A DNA stretch of 64,000 bases, taken from positions 18,446 through 82,445 of the IMG/VR virus record IMGVR_UViG_3300048838_001252; one strand, given 5' to 3'. Shown in pieces: positions 51,458-56,536 of this stretch. Under the pieces are notes generated by a model. It searched no databases. It saw only the letters and a program-made list of their open reading frames with translations, and had not been told where the DNA came from. Positions within the stretch are counted from its first letter, which is position 1, and every line of letters begins with the position of its first letter. Source of the DNA: a virus. Both the position numbers and the translations under genes were made by a program.

Positions 51458-51526
51458 TAAAAGTTTTTTTAATACCTCCTTTCTTTTAAAAAGAAAACCC
51501 GACTCCCCGAAAAAGTCGGGTTTTTT
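51446..51526 (+). promoter_or_regulatory. attenuator 2: antiterminator/terminator switch
   Basis: Terminator: AAAACCCGACT (51494-51504) with AGTCGGGTTTT (51514-51524). Antiterminator: GGAGTCGGG (51446-51454, last codons of the leader ORF) is a perfect 9-base complement of CCCGACTCC (51498-51506). Ribosomes that reach the stop at 51455-51457 would mask it and let the terminator form. Confidence 0.75.
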
Positions 51527-51561
51527 GTTTTGGGGGTGGTTCTTTGACATGTTGGAAATTT

Positions 51562-51636
51562 GGTGCTGTAGTTCAGCTTGGTTAGAATGCCTGCCTGTCA
51601 CGCAGGAGGTCGTGGGTTCGAGTCCCATCAGCACCG
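51562..51636 (+). tRNA. tRNA-Asp(GUC)
   Basis: Acceptor GGTGCTG/CAGCACC, anticodon stem CCTGC/GCAGG with loop CTGTCAC, T arm GTGGG-TTCGAGT-CCCAT, G73 as in tRNA-Asp. First tRNA after attenuator 2. Confidence 0.92.
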
Positions 51637-51642
51637 CAAATG

Positions 51643-51706
51643 GTCTTCTCTGGAAGTGCACAACTATTCGTGATATCAAATAGTCTCGAATCCAGAGGTG
51701 ACCGCC
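51643..51706 (+). other. tRNA remnant
   Basis: GGTCTTCTCTGG at the start and CCAGAGGTGACC at the end resemble the acceptor region of a tRNA, with a CTATT...AATAG stem between; there is no proper T loop. Low-confidence degenerate tRNA. Confidence 0.25.
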
Positions 51707-51711
51707 ACATT

Positions 51712-51789
51712 GGTCTTATGTGCTTGACTGGCGTGCAGGATTTGGGTTGTCGCCCCACAAAAACGAGGGTTCGAATCCCTCTAAGACCG
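51712..51789 (+). tRNA. tRNA-like gene, anticodon probably GUC (Asp), distorted
   Basis: Acceptor GGTCTTA/TAAGACC and T arm GAGGG-TTCGAAT-CCCTC are perfect, G73. The best anticodon arm is TTGGG/CCCAC with loop TTGTCGC (anticodon GTC). The D region is about four bases longer than normal. A second Asp tRNA or a decaying copy. Confidence 0.5.
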
Positions 51790-51793
51790 CAAT

Positions 51794-51923
51794 GCTTTGC
51801 TGTCGGCTCATACTTAGAGGGTATGGGGTACGAAGATACACGGGTTAGTGTAATAAACACGTCTGCTTAATAACCAGATAACTGTGACATGAAAAAGTCA
51901 TCATCCGTAACAAGTGGCAAAGT
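51794..51923 (+). ncRNA. structured RNA with tRNA-like arms (N0)
   Basis: GCTTTGCT (51794-51801) pairs with GGCAAAGT (51916-51923). Inside lie GTGT/ACAC, TCTG/CAGA and TGAC/GTCA hairpins, a cloverleaf-like arrangement, but no TTCGAAT loop. Possibly a tRNA-derived non-tRNA element. Confidence 0.3.
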
Positions 51924-51930
51924 ATTTCAA

Positions 51931-52002
51931 CGATTCCGTAGTGTAATGGTTAACATCCCGCACTGTCTATGCGGGGAAGGGGTTCGAGTCCCACGGGGTC
52001 GG
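51931..52002 (+). tRNA. tRNA-Asp(GUC), weak T stem
   Basis: Acceptor CGATTCC/GGGGTCG (two G-U), D stem GTGT/ACAT, anticodon stem CCGCA/TGCGG with loop CTGTCTA, T loop TTCGAGT on a stem with only three good pairs, G73. Confidence 0.65.
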
Positions 52003-52016
52003 CAAAATTTAAAACA

Positions 52017-52127
52017 ATGAAAAAGAAAGAAACATCTGGAATCTCCAGAAAAAAGGTTGAGTTTAAATTAATTTCAAAGGAAGAACTTCAGAAAAATAGA
52101 AGTAATGCCTACGAATATTTGGTTTAA
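52017..52127 (+). CDS. 36-residue peptide flanked by palindromes
   Basis: ORF starting MKKKETSGISRKKVEFKLIS, highly basic and acidic, between tRNA genes. Two near-identical palindromes, TCTGGAATCTCCAGA at 52029-52043 (inside the ORF) and TCTGGAATTTCCAGA at 52129-52143 (just after the stop), frame it. Could be a small regulator binding these sites, or a third leader-type ORF; no function known. Confidence 0.45.
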   Translation: MKKKETSGISRKKVEFKLISKEELQKNRSNAYEYLV

Positions 52128-52144
52128 GTCTGGAATTTCCAGAC
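52028..52144. repeat. pair of 15-bp palindromes
   Basis: TCTGGAATCTCCAGA and TCTGGAATTTCCAGA, 100 bp apart, each with perfect 6-bp half-sites (8-bp in the second). Typical of operator sites or RNA hairpins. Confidence 0.6.
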
Positions 52145-52149
52145 AATCT

Positions 52150-52252
52150 ACCGTTTTAGCAGTAAAAAGTGTAATATATGATACTTTTAGTTAACATTTT
52201 AGCCAAAAGTACCGTTTTAACAGTAAAAAGTGCAATATATGATACTTTTGCA
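52150..52252. repeat. two imperfect direct repeats of about 40 bp
   Basis: TACCGTTTTAGCAGTAAAAA at 52150 and TACCGTTTTAACAGTAAAAA at about 52210, each followed by GTGyAATATATGATACTTTT. Each contains TTTTA/TAAAA and AAAAGT/ACTTTT hairpins; the second ends in TACTTTTG, a possible -7 element. Confidence 0.6.
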
Positions 52253-52413
52253 TGCAAATACATATAATTGCATAAAAACAATTAAATTCATATGCTTTTG
52301 CATATAAAAGATAGTGATGACCGATGTAAAAAACTGCACGAGAAACAGACACGAGTGGGTTAAGAGATGTTTTAATACTCACAAGGGTTGCCAGTACCCA
52401 AGGTCATCCAAAT

Positions 52414-52488
52414 GCTGCGGTTGGCAAATTAGGTTAAGCCACCAGACCTTCAATCTGGTCATTGCGGGTTCGATTCCCGTCCGCAGTA
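52414..52488 (+). tRNA. tRNA-Glu(UUC) with C33
   Basis: Acceptor GCTGCGG/CCGCAGT (one G-U), D stem GGC/GCC, anticodon stem CCAGA/TCTGG (extended to 6 bp), loop CCTTCAA giving TTC with C instead of the nearly universal U at position 33. T arm GCGGG-TTCGATT-CCCGT, A73. Confidence 0.7.
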
Positions 52489-52514
52489 CCCTTGGTCGTT
52501 TTCTGTACTTTCTC

Positions 52515-52522
52515 GTATTTAT
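52515..52522 (+). promoter_or_regulatory. late promoter motif (GTATTTAT)
   Basis: Reads CTCGTATTTATGGGAAAG, 15 bases before the GIY-YIG gene at 52538. Confidence 0.55.
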
Positions 52523-52537
52523 GGGAAAGTATAGATT

Positions 52538-53200
52538 ATGGCAAGAAAAGAAAAGAAGTATCATTTAATCTACAAGACCACGAATATCTTAACTGGTCGA
52601 TATTATTATGGAATGCATAGCACCGATAATCTCGATGATGGTTATTTGGGGTCAGGTAAGAGATTAAAATACTCAATTAATAAATATGGCAAGGATGTTC
52701 ATAAACGAGAAATTGTTGAATTTTGTTCAAATCGTGAATTATTGAATAACAAAGAAAAAGAAGTTATCACCCTCAATGAAATAGGAAAAAAAGATTGTAT
52801 GAATTTAATTGTTGGTGGTCAAGGTGGTGATGGTGGATTAAGCAATGTATCACCAGAAAAAATTCAAAACATTCGCAAAGGTGCATCAGATTTCATGAAC
52901 AGACTATGGAAAGACCCAAAATTTATTGAAGGTCATAAACAAAGGACAATAGAGATTTTAAAGAAAAGACATCAAAGGGGTGAGGTTAAATATGATACGT
53001 TCACAGGAAAAAAACATAGTGAGGAAACTAAGATAAAAATGAGTAATCTTAAAAGAGGAAAAGGTGTTGGTAATAATAATTCACAATTTGGTACTTGTTG
53101 GATAACAAAAAACGGTAATGATAAAAAAATAAAAAAAGAATACCTTCAAGAATATCTTTCTGAAGGTTGGATTAAGGGTAGATATGTTCGGGTCTTCTAA
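52538..53200 (+). CDS. GIY-YIG homing endonuclease ending inside a tRNA gene
   Basis: 220 residues. GIY-YIG-type nuclease core: HLIYKTTNILTGRYYYGMHS, GYLGSGKRLKYSINKYG and KREIVEF with Glu in NKEKEVI. NUMOD3-type element FTGKKHSEETKIKMSNLKRG near 160, and a C-terminal winged-helix-like part. The last five codons and stop lie within the acceptor and D arm of tRNA-Glu (53186-53257), the same overlap as the HNH gene with tRNA-Pro at 47126. Confidence 0.88.
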   Translation: MARKEKKYHLIYKTTNILTGRYYYGMHSTDNLDDGYLGSGKRLKYSINKYGKDVHKREIVEFCSNRELLNNKEKEVITLNEIGKKDCMNLIVGGQGGDGGLSNVSPEKIQNIRKGASDFMNRLWKDPKFIEGHKQRTIEILKKRHQRGEVKYDTFTGKKHSEETKIKMSNLKRGKGVGNNNSQFGTCWITKNGNDKKIKKEYLQEYLSEGWIKGRYVRVF

Positions 53201-53257
53201 CGGTCAGGAATCTGGGTTTTCATCCCAGCAATCGGGGTTCGATTCCCCGTCCGAATA
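53186..53257 (+). tRNA. tRNA-Glu(UUC)
   Basis: Acceptor GTTCGGG/TCCGAAT (G-U pairs at both ends), D stem TTCT/AGGA, anticodon stem CTGGG/CCCAG with loop TTTTCAT, T arm CGGGG-TTCGATT-CCCCG, A73. Its first 15 bases are also the end of the GIY-YIG ORF. Confidence 0.85.
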
Positions 53258-53267
53258 CAAATCAATC

Positions 53268-53341
53268 GCTTCCTTAACTCAGTCCGGGAGAGTGTTTGCT
53301 CGACATGCAAAAAGTCGTAGGTTCAAATCCTACAGGAAGTA
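53268..53341 (+). tRNA. tRNA-Val(GAC) with C33
   Basis: Acceptor GCTTCCT/AGGAAGT, anticodon stem TTTGC/GCAAA, loop TCGACAT (GAC with C33), T arm GTAGG-TTCAAAT-CCTAC, A73. Close relative of the tRNA-Val at 53537, so it looks like a diverged duplicate. Confidence 0.65.
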
Positions 53342-53350
53342 CAAAAAATG

Positions 53351-53460
53351 CCGTAAACTTGGGATAACATTCTCTTAAAAGGAAACCGGAGTAGCGAATA
53401 GCTTAAAGCGAAGGGGTTTCATAGTGAGCGGTAACAGCGAAAAGTTAGCCACTTAGTAGT
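53351..53460 (+). other. structured spacer between tRNA genes
   Basis: GAAACC (about 53382) pairs with GGTTTC (about 53415), and AGTG with nested GGTAAC pairs with GTTAGCCACT (53430-53455). No tRNA hallmarks. Confidence 0.3.
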
Positions 53461-53462
53461 TG

Positions 53463-53535
53463 TTGGGTGATAGTGTAGTGGTAGCACGCCCGTGTGAAAA
53501 CGGGTAGGTCGGGTTCGAGTCCCAACACCCCTTAA
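53463..53535 (+). tRNA. degenerate tRNA-like gene, anticodon uncertain
   Basis: D arm GTG/CAC and T loop TTCGAGT with CGGG/CCC are present, and CCCG/CGGG forms the anticodon stem, but the loop is 6 or 8 bases (around TGTGAAAA) and the acceptor pairs only partly (GGGTG with CACCC). GTG or GAA are possible anticodons. It may be inactive. Confidence 0.35.
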
Positions 53536-53536
53536 T

Positions 53537-53611
53537 GCTTCCTTAACTCAGTTGGTTCAGAGTGCCACCCTTACAAGGTGGAAGTCGTAGGTTCGACCCC
53601 TACAGGAAGCA
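53537..53611 (+). tRNA. tRNA-Val(UAC)
   Basis: Acceptor GCTTCCT/AGGAAGC, anticodon stem CCACC/GGTGG with loop CTTACAA, T arm GTAGG-TTCGACC-CCTAC, A73. Confidence 0.9.
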
Positions 53612-53621
53612 CAACTAATTG

Positions 53622-53696
53622 CAATGGTTCTTAACGGGTTCGATTCCCGCTCGTCAGAAGTAATTACCTGATGGGATGGTGTGAAATGGTACGACA
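53622..53696 (+). other. two tRNA halves in inverted order (possible permuted tRNA)
   Basis: A 3' tRNA half (CGGG-TTCGATT-CCCG then CTCGTCAG) comes first and is followed after 10 bases by a 5' half (CTGATGGG then a GTGT/ACAC D arm). CTCGTCAG and CTGATGGG pair over 8 positions with two G-U pairs. No convincing anticodon arm can be assembled. Confidence 0.3.
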
Positions 53697-53701
53697 CAAA
53701 T

Positions 53702-53776
53702 AGTCCCTTAGTTTAGTTGGTAAAAACGTCTGGCTTACATCCAGAAGATGCACTGGTTCGAATCCAGTAGGGACTA
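53702..53776 (+). tRNA. tRNA-Val(UAC), second
   Basis: Acceptor AGTCCCT/AGGGACT, anticodon stem TCTGG/CCAGA with loop CTTACAT, T arm ACTGG-TTCGAAT-CCAGT, A73. Body differs from the Val tRNA at 53537. Confidence 0.88.
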
Positions 53777-53788
53777 CAAAATAAATTT

Positions 53789-53870
53789 CTCGCAGTGTTG
53801 TAACTGGTAGCCAAGCTGGTCTAAGAAGCCAGTGTCGAAAGACGTGTGGGTTCGACTCCCACCTGCGAGA
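53789..53870 (+). tRNA. tRNA-Leu(AAG)
   Basis: Acceptor CTCGCAG/CTGCGAG, anticodon stem CTGGT/GCCAG with loop CTAAGAA (anticodon AAG), class II variable arm with GTC-GAAA-GAC, T arm GTGGG-TTCGACT-CCCAC. AAG is an unusual anticodon in bacteria and would need A34 editing to inosine to read CUC well. Confidence 0.8.
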
Positions 53871-53876
53871 CGATAT

Positions 53877-53950
53877 GCGGACGTGCCGGAACTGGCATAC
53901 GGGTTAGTCTTAGAAACTAAATTTTGTGGGTTCGATTCCCACCGTCCGTA
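53877..53950 (+). tRNA. tRNA-Leu(UAG) with short variable loop
   Basis: Acceptor GCGGACG/CGTCCGT, Leu-like D loop (GGAACTGGCATAC), anticodon stem TTAGT/ACTAA with loop CTTAGAA, T arm GTGGG-TTCGATT-CCCAC. The variable loop is only 5 bases (ATTTT), whereas bacterial tRNA-Leu normally has a long arm. Confidence 0.75.
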
Positions 53951-53954
53951 CAAA

Positions 53955-54034
53955 GATGTTAATAAATAGTGTTGAAGGGCAGTAAGAGTGGTAATACGAC
54001 AAGTCCTAAGAACCACCACCAGTTTATTAACATT
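53955..54034 (+). ncRNA. structured RNA closed by 12-bp stem (N1)
   Basis: ATGTTAATAAA (53956-53966) pairs perfectly with TTTATTAACAT (54023-54033), plus a flanking G-U. Inside, GTGGT (53989) can pair with ACCAC (54012). About 80 nt, similar in size to a tRNA but lacking its arms. Confidence 0.4.
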
Positions 54035-54039
54035 GAGAG

Positions 54040-54182
54040 AGGCGCATGACAGACTCAAGCAGGGGTGACTGCGTAGCCTGTACCGAGTGTTCTTAAAAGT
54101 GAAGGAGTAATACCTTCAAACACATTATTTCGAACTGCAAAGGGGTAATGGTTGAACTACTAATAAGGTACTACTCTCATTT
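54040..54182 (+). other. spacer with small hairpins
   Basis: TGAAGG/CCTTCA around 54101-54118 and GCAG...CTGC near 54059-54074 form hairpins. No tRNA or ORF seen. Confidence 0.3.
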
Positions 54183-54256
54183 GGGGTCGTGGCAAAATTG
54201 GCTAATGCACCTGCCTTGCACGCAGGGGATTGAGGGTTCGAGTCCCTTCGACTCCA
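54183..54256 (+). tRNA. tRNA-Ala(UGC)
   Basis: Acceptor GGGGTCG/CGACTCC (G3-U70, the alanine identity pair), anticodon stem CCTGC/GCAGG with loop CTTGCAC, T arm GAGGG-TTCGAGT-CCCTT, A73. Confidence 0.92.
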
Positions 54257-54257
54257 C

Positions 54258-54340
54258 AAAAATGAAAGTGAATGGCACACTACCATTTAATGATTACCGA
54301 CAAGTTGAAAGAGTCTTGGGTTATAACAGCTTTCATTTTT
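54258..54340 (+). ncRNA. structured RNA closed by 11-bp stem (N2)
   Basis: AAAAATGAAAG (54258-54268) pairs perfectly with CTTTCATTTTT (54330-54340). Inside, AATGG/CCATT (54271-54287) and CAAG/CTTG (54301-54318) give a three-way junction. It fills the space between two tRNA-Ala genes. Confidence 0.45.
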
Positions 54341-54345
54341 ACCAC

Positions 54346-54418
54346 GGGGCAGTGGTGACAAAGGCTAACACGATAGGTTTGCAACCTTTAGATACGGGTT
54401 CGATTCCCGTCTGCTCCA
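54346..54418 (+). tRNA. tRNA-Ala(UGC), second
   Basis: Acceptor GGGGCAG/CTGCTCC with G3-U70, anticodon loop TTTGCAA on a stem with one U-U mismatch, T arm ACGGG-TTCGATT-CCCGT, A73. Confidence 0.85.
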
Positions 54419-54420
54419 CA

Positions 54421-54494
54421 AAACTTGACAGACCCCCAAACTGTACATCGAAGTGGCGGTTTTAATACCCATGAAATGGCATGGAGTCAAGTTC
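54421..54494 (+). ncRNA. structured RNA closed by 8-bp stem (N3)
   Basis: AACTTGAC (54422-54429) pairs with GTCAAGTT (54486-54493). Inside, AAACTG/CGGTTT (54438-54462) and CCATG/CATGG (54469-54484) again make a three-way junction, as in N2. Confidence 0.45.
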
Positions 54495-54498
54495 TTTT

Positions 54499-54571
54499 GC
54501 CCCGTTGACGTAACTGGCAACCGTATCAGGCTTAAAATCTGAGTTTCTCAGTTCGAATCTGAGGCGGGGTA
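54499..54571 (+). tRNA. tRNA-Leu(UAA) with short variable loop
   Basis: Acceptor GCCCCGT/GCGGGGT, D stem ACG/CGT, anticodon stem TCAGG/TCTGA with loop CTTAAAA, T arm CTCAG-TTCGAAT-CTGAG, A73. Variable loop only 4 bases. Confidence 0.78.
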
Positions 54572-54574
54572 CAA

Positions 54575-54660
54575 ATTACCGGAAATTGCCGGATAGTAAT
54601 TAAGTACATCTGATTATCAATTAATTATGATTTTATTTTTTGCCGGATATTACCGGATAT
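54575..54660 (+). repeat. CCGGA repeats
   Basis: Four copies of (A/G)CCGGA(A/T)A: two near 54579-54594 and two near 54640-54658. Each half could fold on its CCGG cores. Function unknown; the intervening sequence is AT-rich. Confidence 0.45.
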
Positions 54661-54662
54661 AC

Positions 54663-54735
54663 ACGTCCGTAGTTCAGTTGGTAGAATAGTGGTCTCCAAA
54701 ACCGAAGGTCGGGAGTTCGAGTCTCTCCGGGCGTG
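54663..54735 (+). tRNA. tRNA-Trp(CCA)
   Basis: Acceptor ACGTCCG/CGGGCGT, anticodon stem TGGT/ACCG with loop CTCCAAA, T arm GGGAG-TTCGAGT-CTCTC, G73 as in tRNA-Trp. Confidence 0.85.
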
Positions 54736-54741
54736 CAATAT

Positions 54742-54813
54742 GTGTCTGTCATCTAATGGCTAAGATATCGGCTTCCAACCCCGATGATGAGGGTTCGACT
54801 CCTTCCAGACATG
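54742..54813 (+). tRNA. tRNA-Gly(UCC) with enlarged anticodon loop
   Basis: Acceptor GTGTCTG/CAGACAT, D stem ATCT/AGAT, anticodon stem ATCGG/CCGAT enclosing nine bases, CTTCCAACC, two more than normal; TCC is the most natural anticodon. T arm GAGGG-TTCGACT-CCTTC, G73. Confidence 0.65.
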
Positions 54814-54824
54814 CAAATTCGAAA

Positions 54825-54949
54825 TGAAGTGGTGGTAAAAATCGCAGGTGTGTGTCAGACTCACTGTTCAAGTCCAAATTGAATACGAGACCACTGAGGG
54901 CAGAAGTGTACCCAAGAGCAATATCAGTTACTGGCACGACACCGCTTCA
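54825..54949 (+). ncRNA. structured RNA closed by 10-bp stem (N4)
   Basis: TGAAGTGGTG (54825-54834) pairs with CACCGCTTCA (54940-54949), one G-U. Inside are TTCAA/TTGAA (about 54868-54885) and CAGT/ACTG hairpins. About 125 nt, following the last tRNA of cluster 2. Confidence 0.4.
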
Positions 54950-54966
54950 GAAATCCAGATAATTTT

Positions 54967-54994
54967 GTAACATTCCTTGTTTTTCTTCGTATAA
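54967..54994 (+). promoter_or_regulatory. ECF-like promoter GTAACAT-N14-CGTATAA
   Basis: GTAACAT at 54967-54973, 14 bases, CGTATAA at 54988-54994, then a late motif at 55013 before the same gene. Confidence 0.65.
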
Positions 54995-55012
54995 ATATCT
55001 ATTTTAGCGCAA

Positions 55013-55020
55013 GTATTTAT
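55013..55020 (+). promoter_or_regulatory. late promoter motif (GTATTTAT)
   Basis: Reads CAAGTATTTATGGTAAAATA, 14 bases before the ATG at 55035; second promoter of this gene. Confidence 0.6.
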
Positions 55021-55034
55021 GGTAAAATAAAACT

Positions 55035-55448
55035 ATGAAGAAAATATTTTTAATGATTATGTTGATAATTTTCACATTATCAGCATTTTCGCAGGAAACA
55101 TTACGAAAAAAAGAAACATACTACCAACAAGCATTTGCTTTACTTATTGGTGGTGAAACAGAAATGATATTAAAAGACCGTACACGTGTTGATATAGTAA
55201 CTGAAACACATGCGATTGAAGTCGATTTTGCTGAAAAATGGGCAGAAAGTATTGGACAAGCATTACATTATGAAGGAATGACTGGAAAAAAAGCTGGTGT
55301 TTTACTTGTAATAAAAGGACGTGAGGATGAAAGATTTCTTGATAGATTAATGGGTGTTGCAGCAAAACACGGAATTGATGTTTGGGTCTGGGATTGGACA
55401 CAGGATACTTGGAGTAAGGTTGATTATAAAATCGAATACATATATTAA
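55035..55448 (+). CDS. secreted PD-(D/E)XK-like protein
   Basis: Signal peptide MKKIFLMIMLIIFTLSAFSQ, then about 117 residues. GGETEMILKDRTRVDIVTET followed by HAIEVDFAEKWAESIGQALHY matches a family of small bacterial proteins whose E...D...E-x-D...Q pattern suggests a PD-(D/E)XK nuclease fold. Export suggests action in the periplasm, where it might cut incoming DNA of competing phages; this is inference. It has both an ECF-like and a late promoter and overlaps the next gene by one base. Confidence 0.65.
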   Translation: MKKIFLMIMLIIFTLSAFSQETLRKKETYYQQAFALLIGGETEMILKDRTRVDIVTETHAIEVDFAEKWAESIGQALHYEGMTGKKAGVLLVIKGREDERFLDRLMGVAAKHGIDVWVWDWTQDTWSKVDYKIEYIY

Positions 55449-56170
55449 TGTACATAATTTCAAAACATAAAGATTATTATGATGGTGTTGTCGGTACTGT
55501 TGGTATGGACAAGACACTGGTCTATGAACGTGAAAGCGAAGAAATCACTGAAGGCAAATTAATGCCAAAAGAATTTCAAGGCACACGTAATAGCGGTTGG
55601 CATGGTGTTAATCGTGACAATCCCTTTTTAAATATTGGATATGCTGATATTGATAGAAAAAAGACAAAGAAATATACCGGAAGAAGTTTTTTCATAGTAG
55701 GATTTTGTGGAAAACTCTATTTGGGTTGGAAATTATATTATGAGGTAAAGGAAGTTGTTGATAACCAATTTAAAGAAGTAGTGAAAGTTGATATCGTTTA
55801 TGGTTATGAGAACGTCAAAGACTTCATTAGAGAAAGCTACTGGAGGGGAAATCTTAATGATGATGTTGAATATGTTTTGAGTTACAACGCAATTGATATT
55901 TTCAGAAACATTAATGCACCTGTTTTTGTTTATGATACCAACAGAGATGCACCACGAAATTCAGATACGTTCTTTATAAATCCAATACTAAAGGATTGGG
56001 AATTCTATAAGGTTGTTGATAGTTTCACAGCTTTTCAGGAAATTCAAATGTTTATTGGTGGGGTGCTTGGTAGGGGTGAAAAGGAAATCGTTGTTGTTGA
56101 AGATAAATATAAGATTGCACAACACGGATTTGATAAATGGAGTTTTAGAAAAGAACCACAAAATAAATAA
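55448..56170 (+). CDS. conserved phage protein of unknown function
   Basis: 240 residues starting MYIISKHKDYYDGVVGTVGM, then DKTLVYERESEEI. This N-terminal pattern is common in proteins of large phages that are annotated as hypothetical. Alternating beta and helical segments (SFFIVGFCGKLYLGWKL; APVFVYDTNRDAPRN). No active-site motif recognised. Confidence 0.65.
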   Translation: MYIISKHKDYYDGVVGTVGMDKTLVYERESEEITEGKLMPKEFQGTRNSGWHGVNRDNPFLNIGYADIDRKKTKKYTGRSFFIVGFCGKLYLGWKLYYEVKEVVDNQFKEVVKVDIVYGYENVKDFIRESYWRGNLNDDVEYVLSYNAIDIFRNINAPVFVYDTNRDAPRNSDTFFINPILKDWEFYKVVDSFTAFQEIQMFIGGVLGRGEKEIVVVEDKYKIAQHGFDKWSFRKEPQNK

Positions 56171-56173
56171 ATT

Positions 56174-56536
56174 ATGAGCGCATTATATCCACAAGACGAA
56201 AACTTTCAAAGAAGAGTACAGGAAATTATTTCTGAAAGAAAACAAGAAATTTTTTCTAAAAGACAACAAGAAAGTCAACTTTTCTCACCAAGAAAAACCA
56301 GCGATGAAATAAAAATCAGTGTTTTAACTGAAGAAAATGAAAAACTGAGAAAACAGTATGCCGACTTAGTTCAAAAGGCAAATAGATTAGTTGCTGCATA
56401 TCGAGAACTGGAAGTTGAAAATAAAGAATTAAAAGCGAAGAACAATAAACGTGATTCGGTTGTTAAAACCGTTGAGAACTCAAAGAATTTTTTCAGAAAC
56501 ATCTGGAATAATTTTATTAATTGGCTTAATACGTAA
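56174..56536 (+). CDS. coiled-coil protein
   Basis: 120 residues, almost wholly helical and charged (ISERKQEIFSKRQQESQLFS; VLTEENEKLRKQYADLVQKA) with an aromatic C terminus (NFFRNIWNNFINWLN). Its stop overlaps the next start by one base. Function unknown. Confidence 0.6.
   Translation: MSALYPQDENFQRRVQEIISERKQEIFSKRQQESQLFSPRKTSDEIKISVLTEENEKLRKQYADLVQKANRLVAAYRELEVENKELKAKNNKRDSVVKTVENSKNFFRNIWNNFINWLNT

Noticed and set aside
51429-51870. ORFs of 76-92 codons on both strands over the first tRNAs of cluster 2
   Set aside because: They overlap tRNA genes and the attenuator terminator; typical spurious ORFs of tRNA clusters.
52150-52252. Origin of replication from the 40-bp repeats
   Set aside because: Only two copies, no AT-rich unwinding region with DnaA-type or primase-type sites that I could recognise; kept only as a repeat.
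46704-53257. Group I introns associated with the homing endonucleases
   Set aside because: I see no split gene or intron core (P, Q, R, S elements) around the endonuclease ORFs; they look free-standing.
51712-54949. CRISPR-like array because of recurring similar sequences
   Set aside because: The repeats are tRNA T arms (TTCGA) and acceptors with no fixed repeat-spacer length; no cas genes are present.
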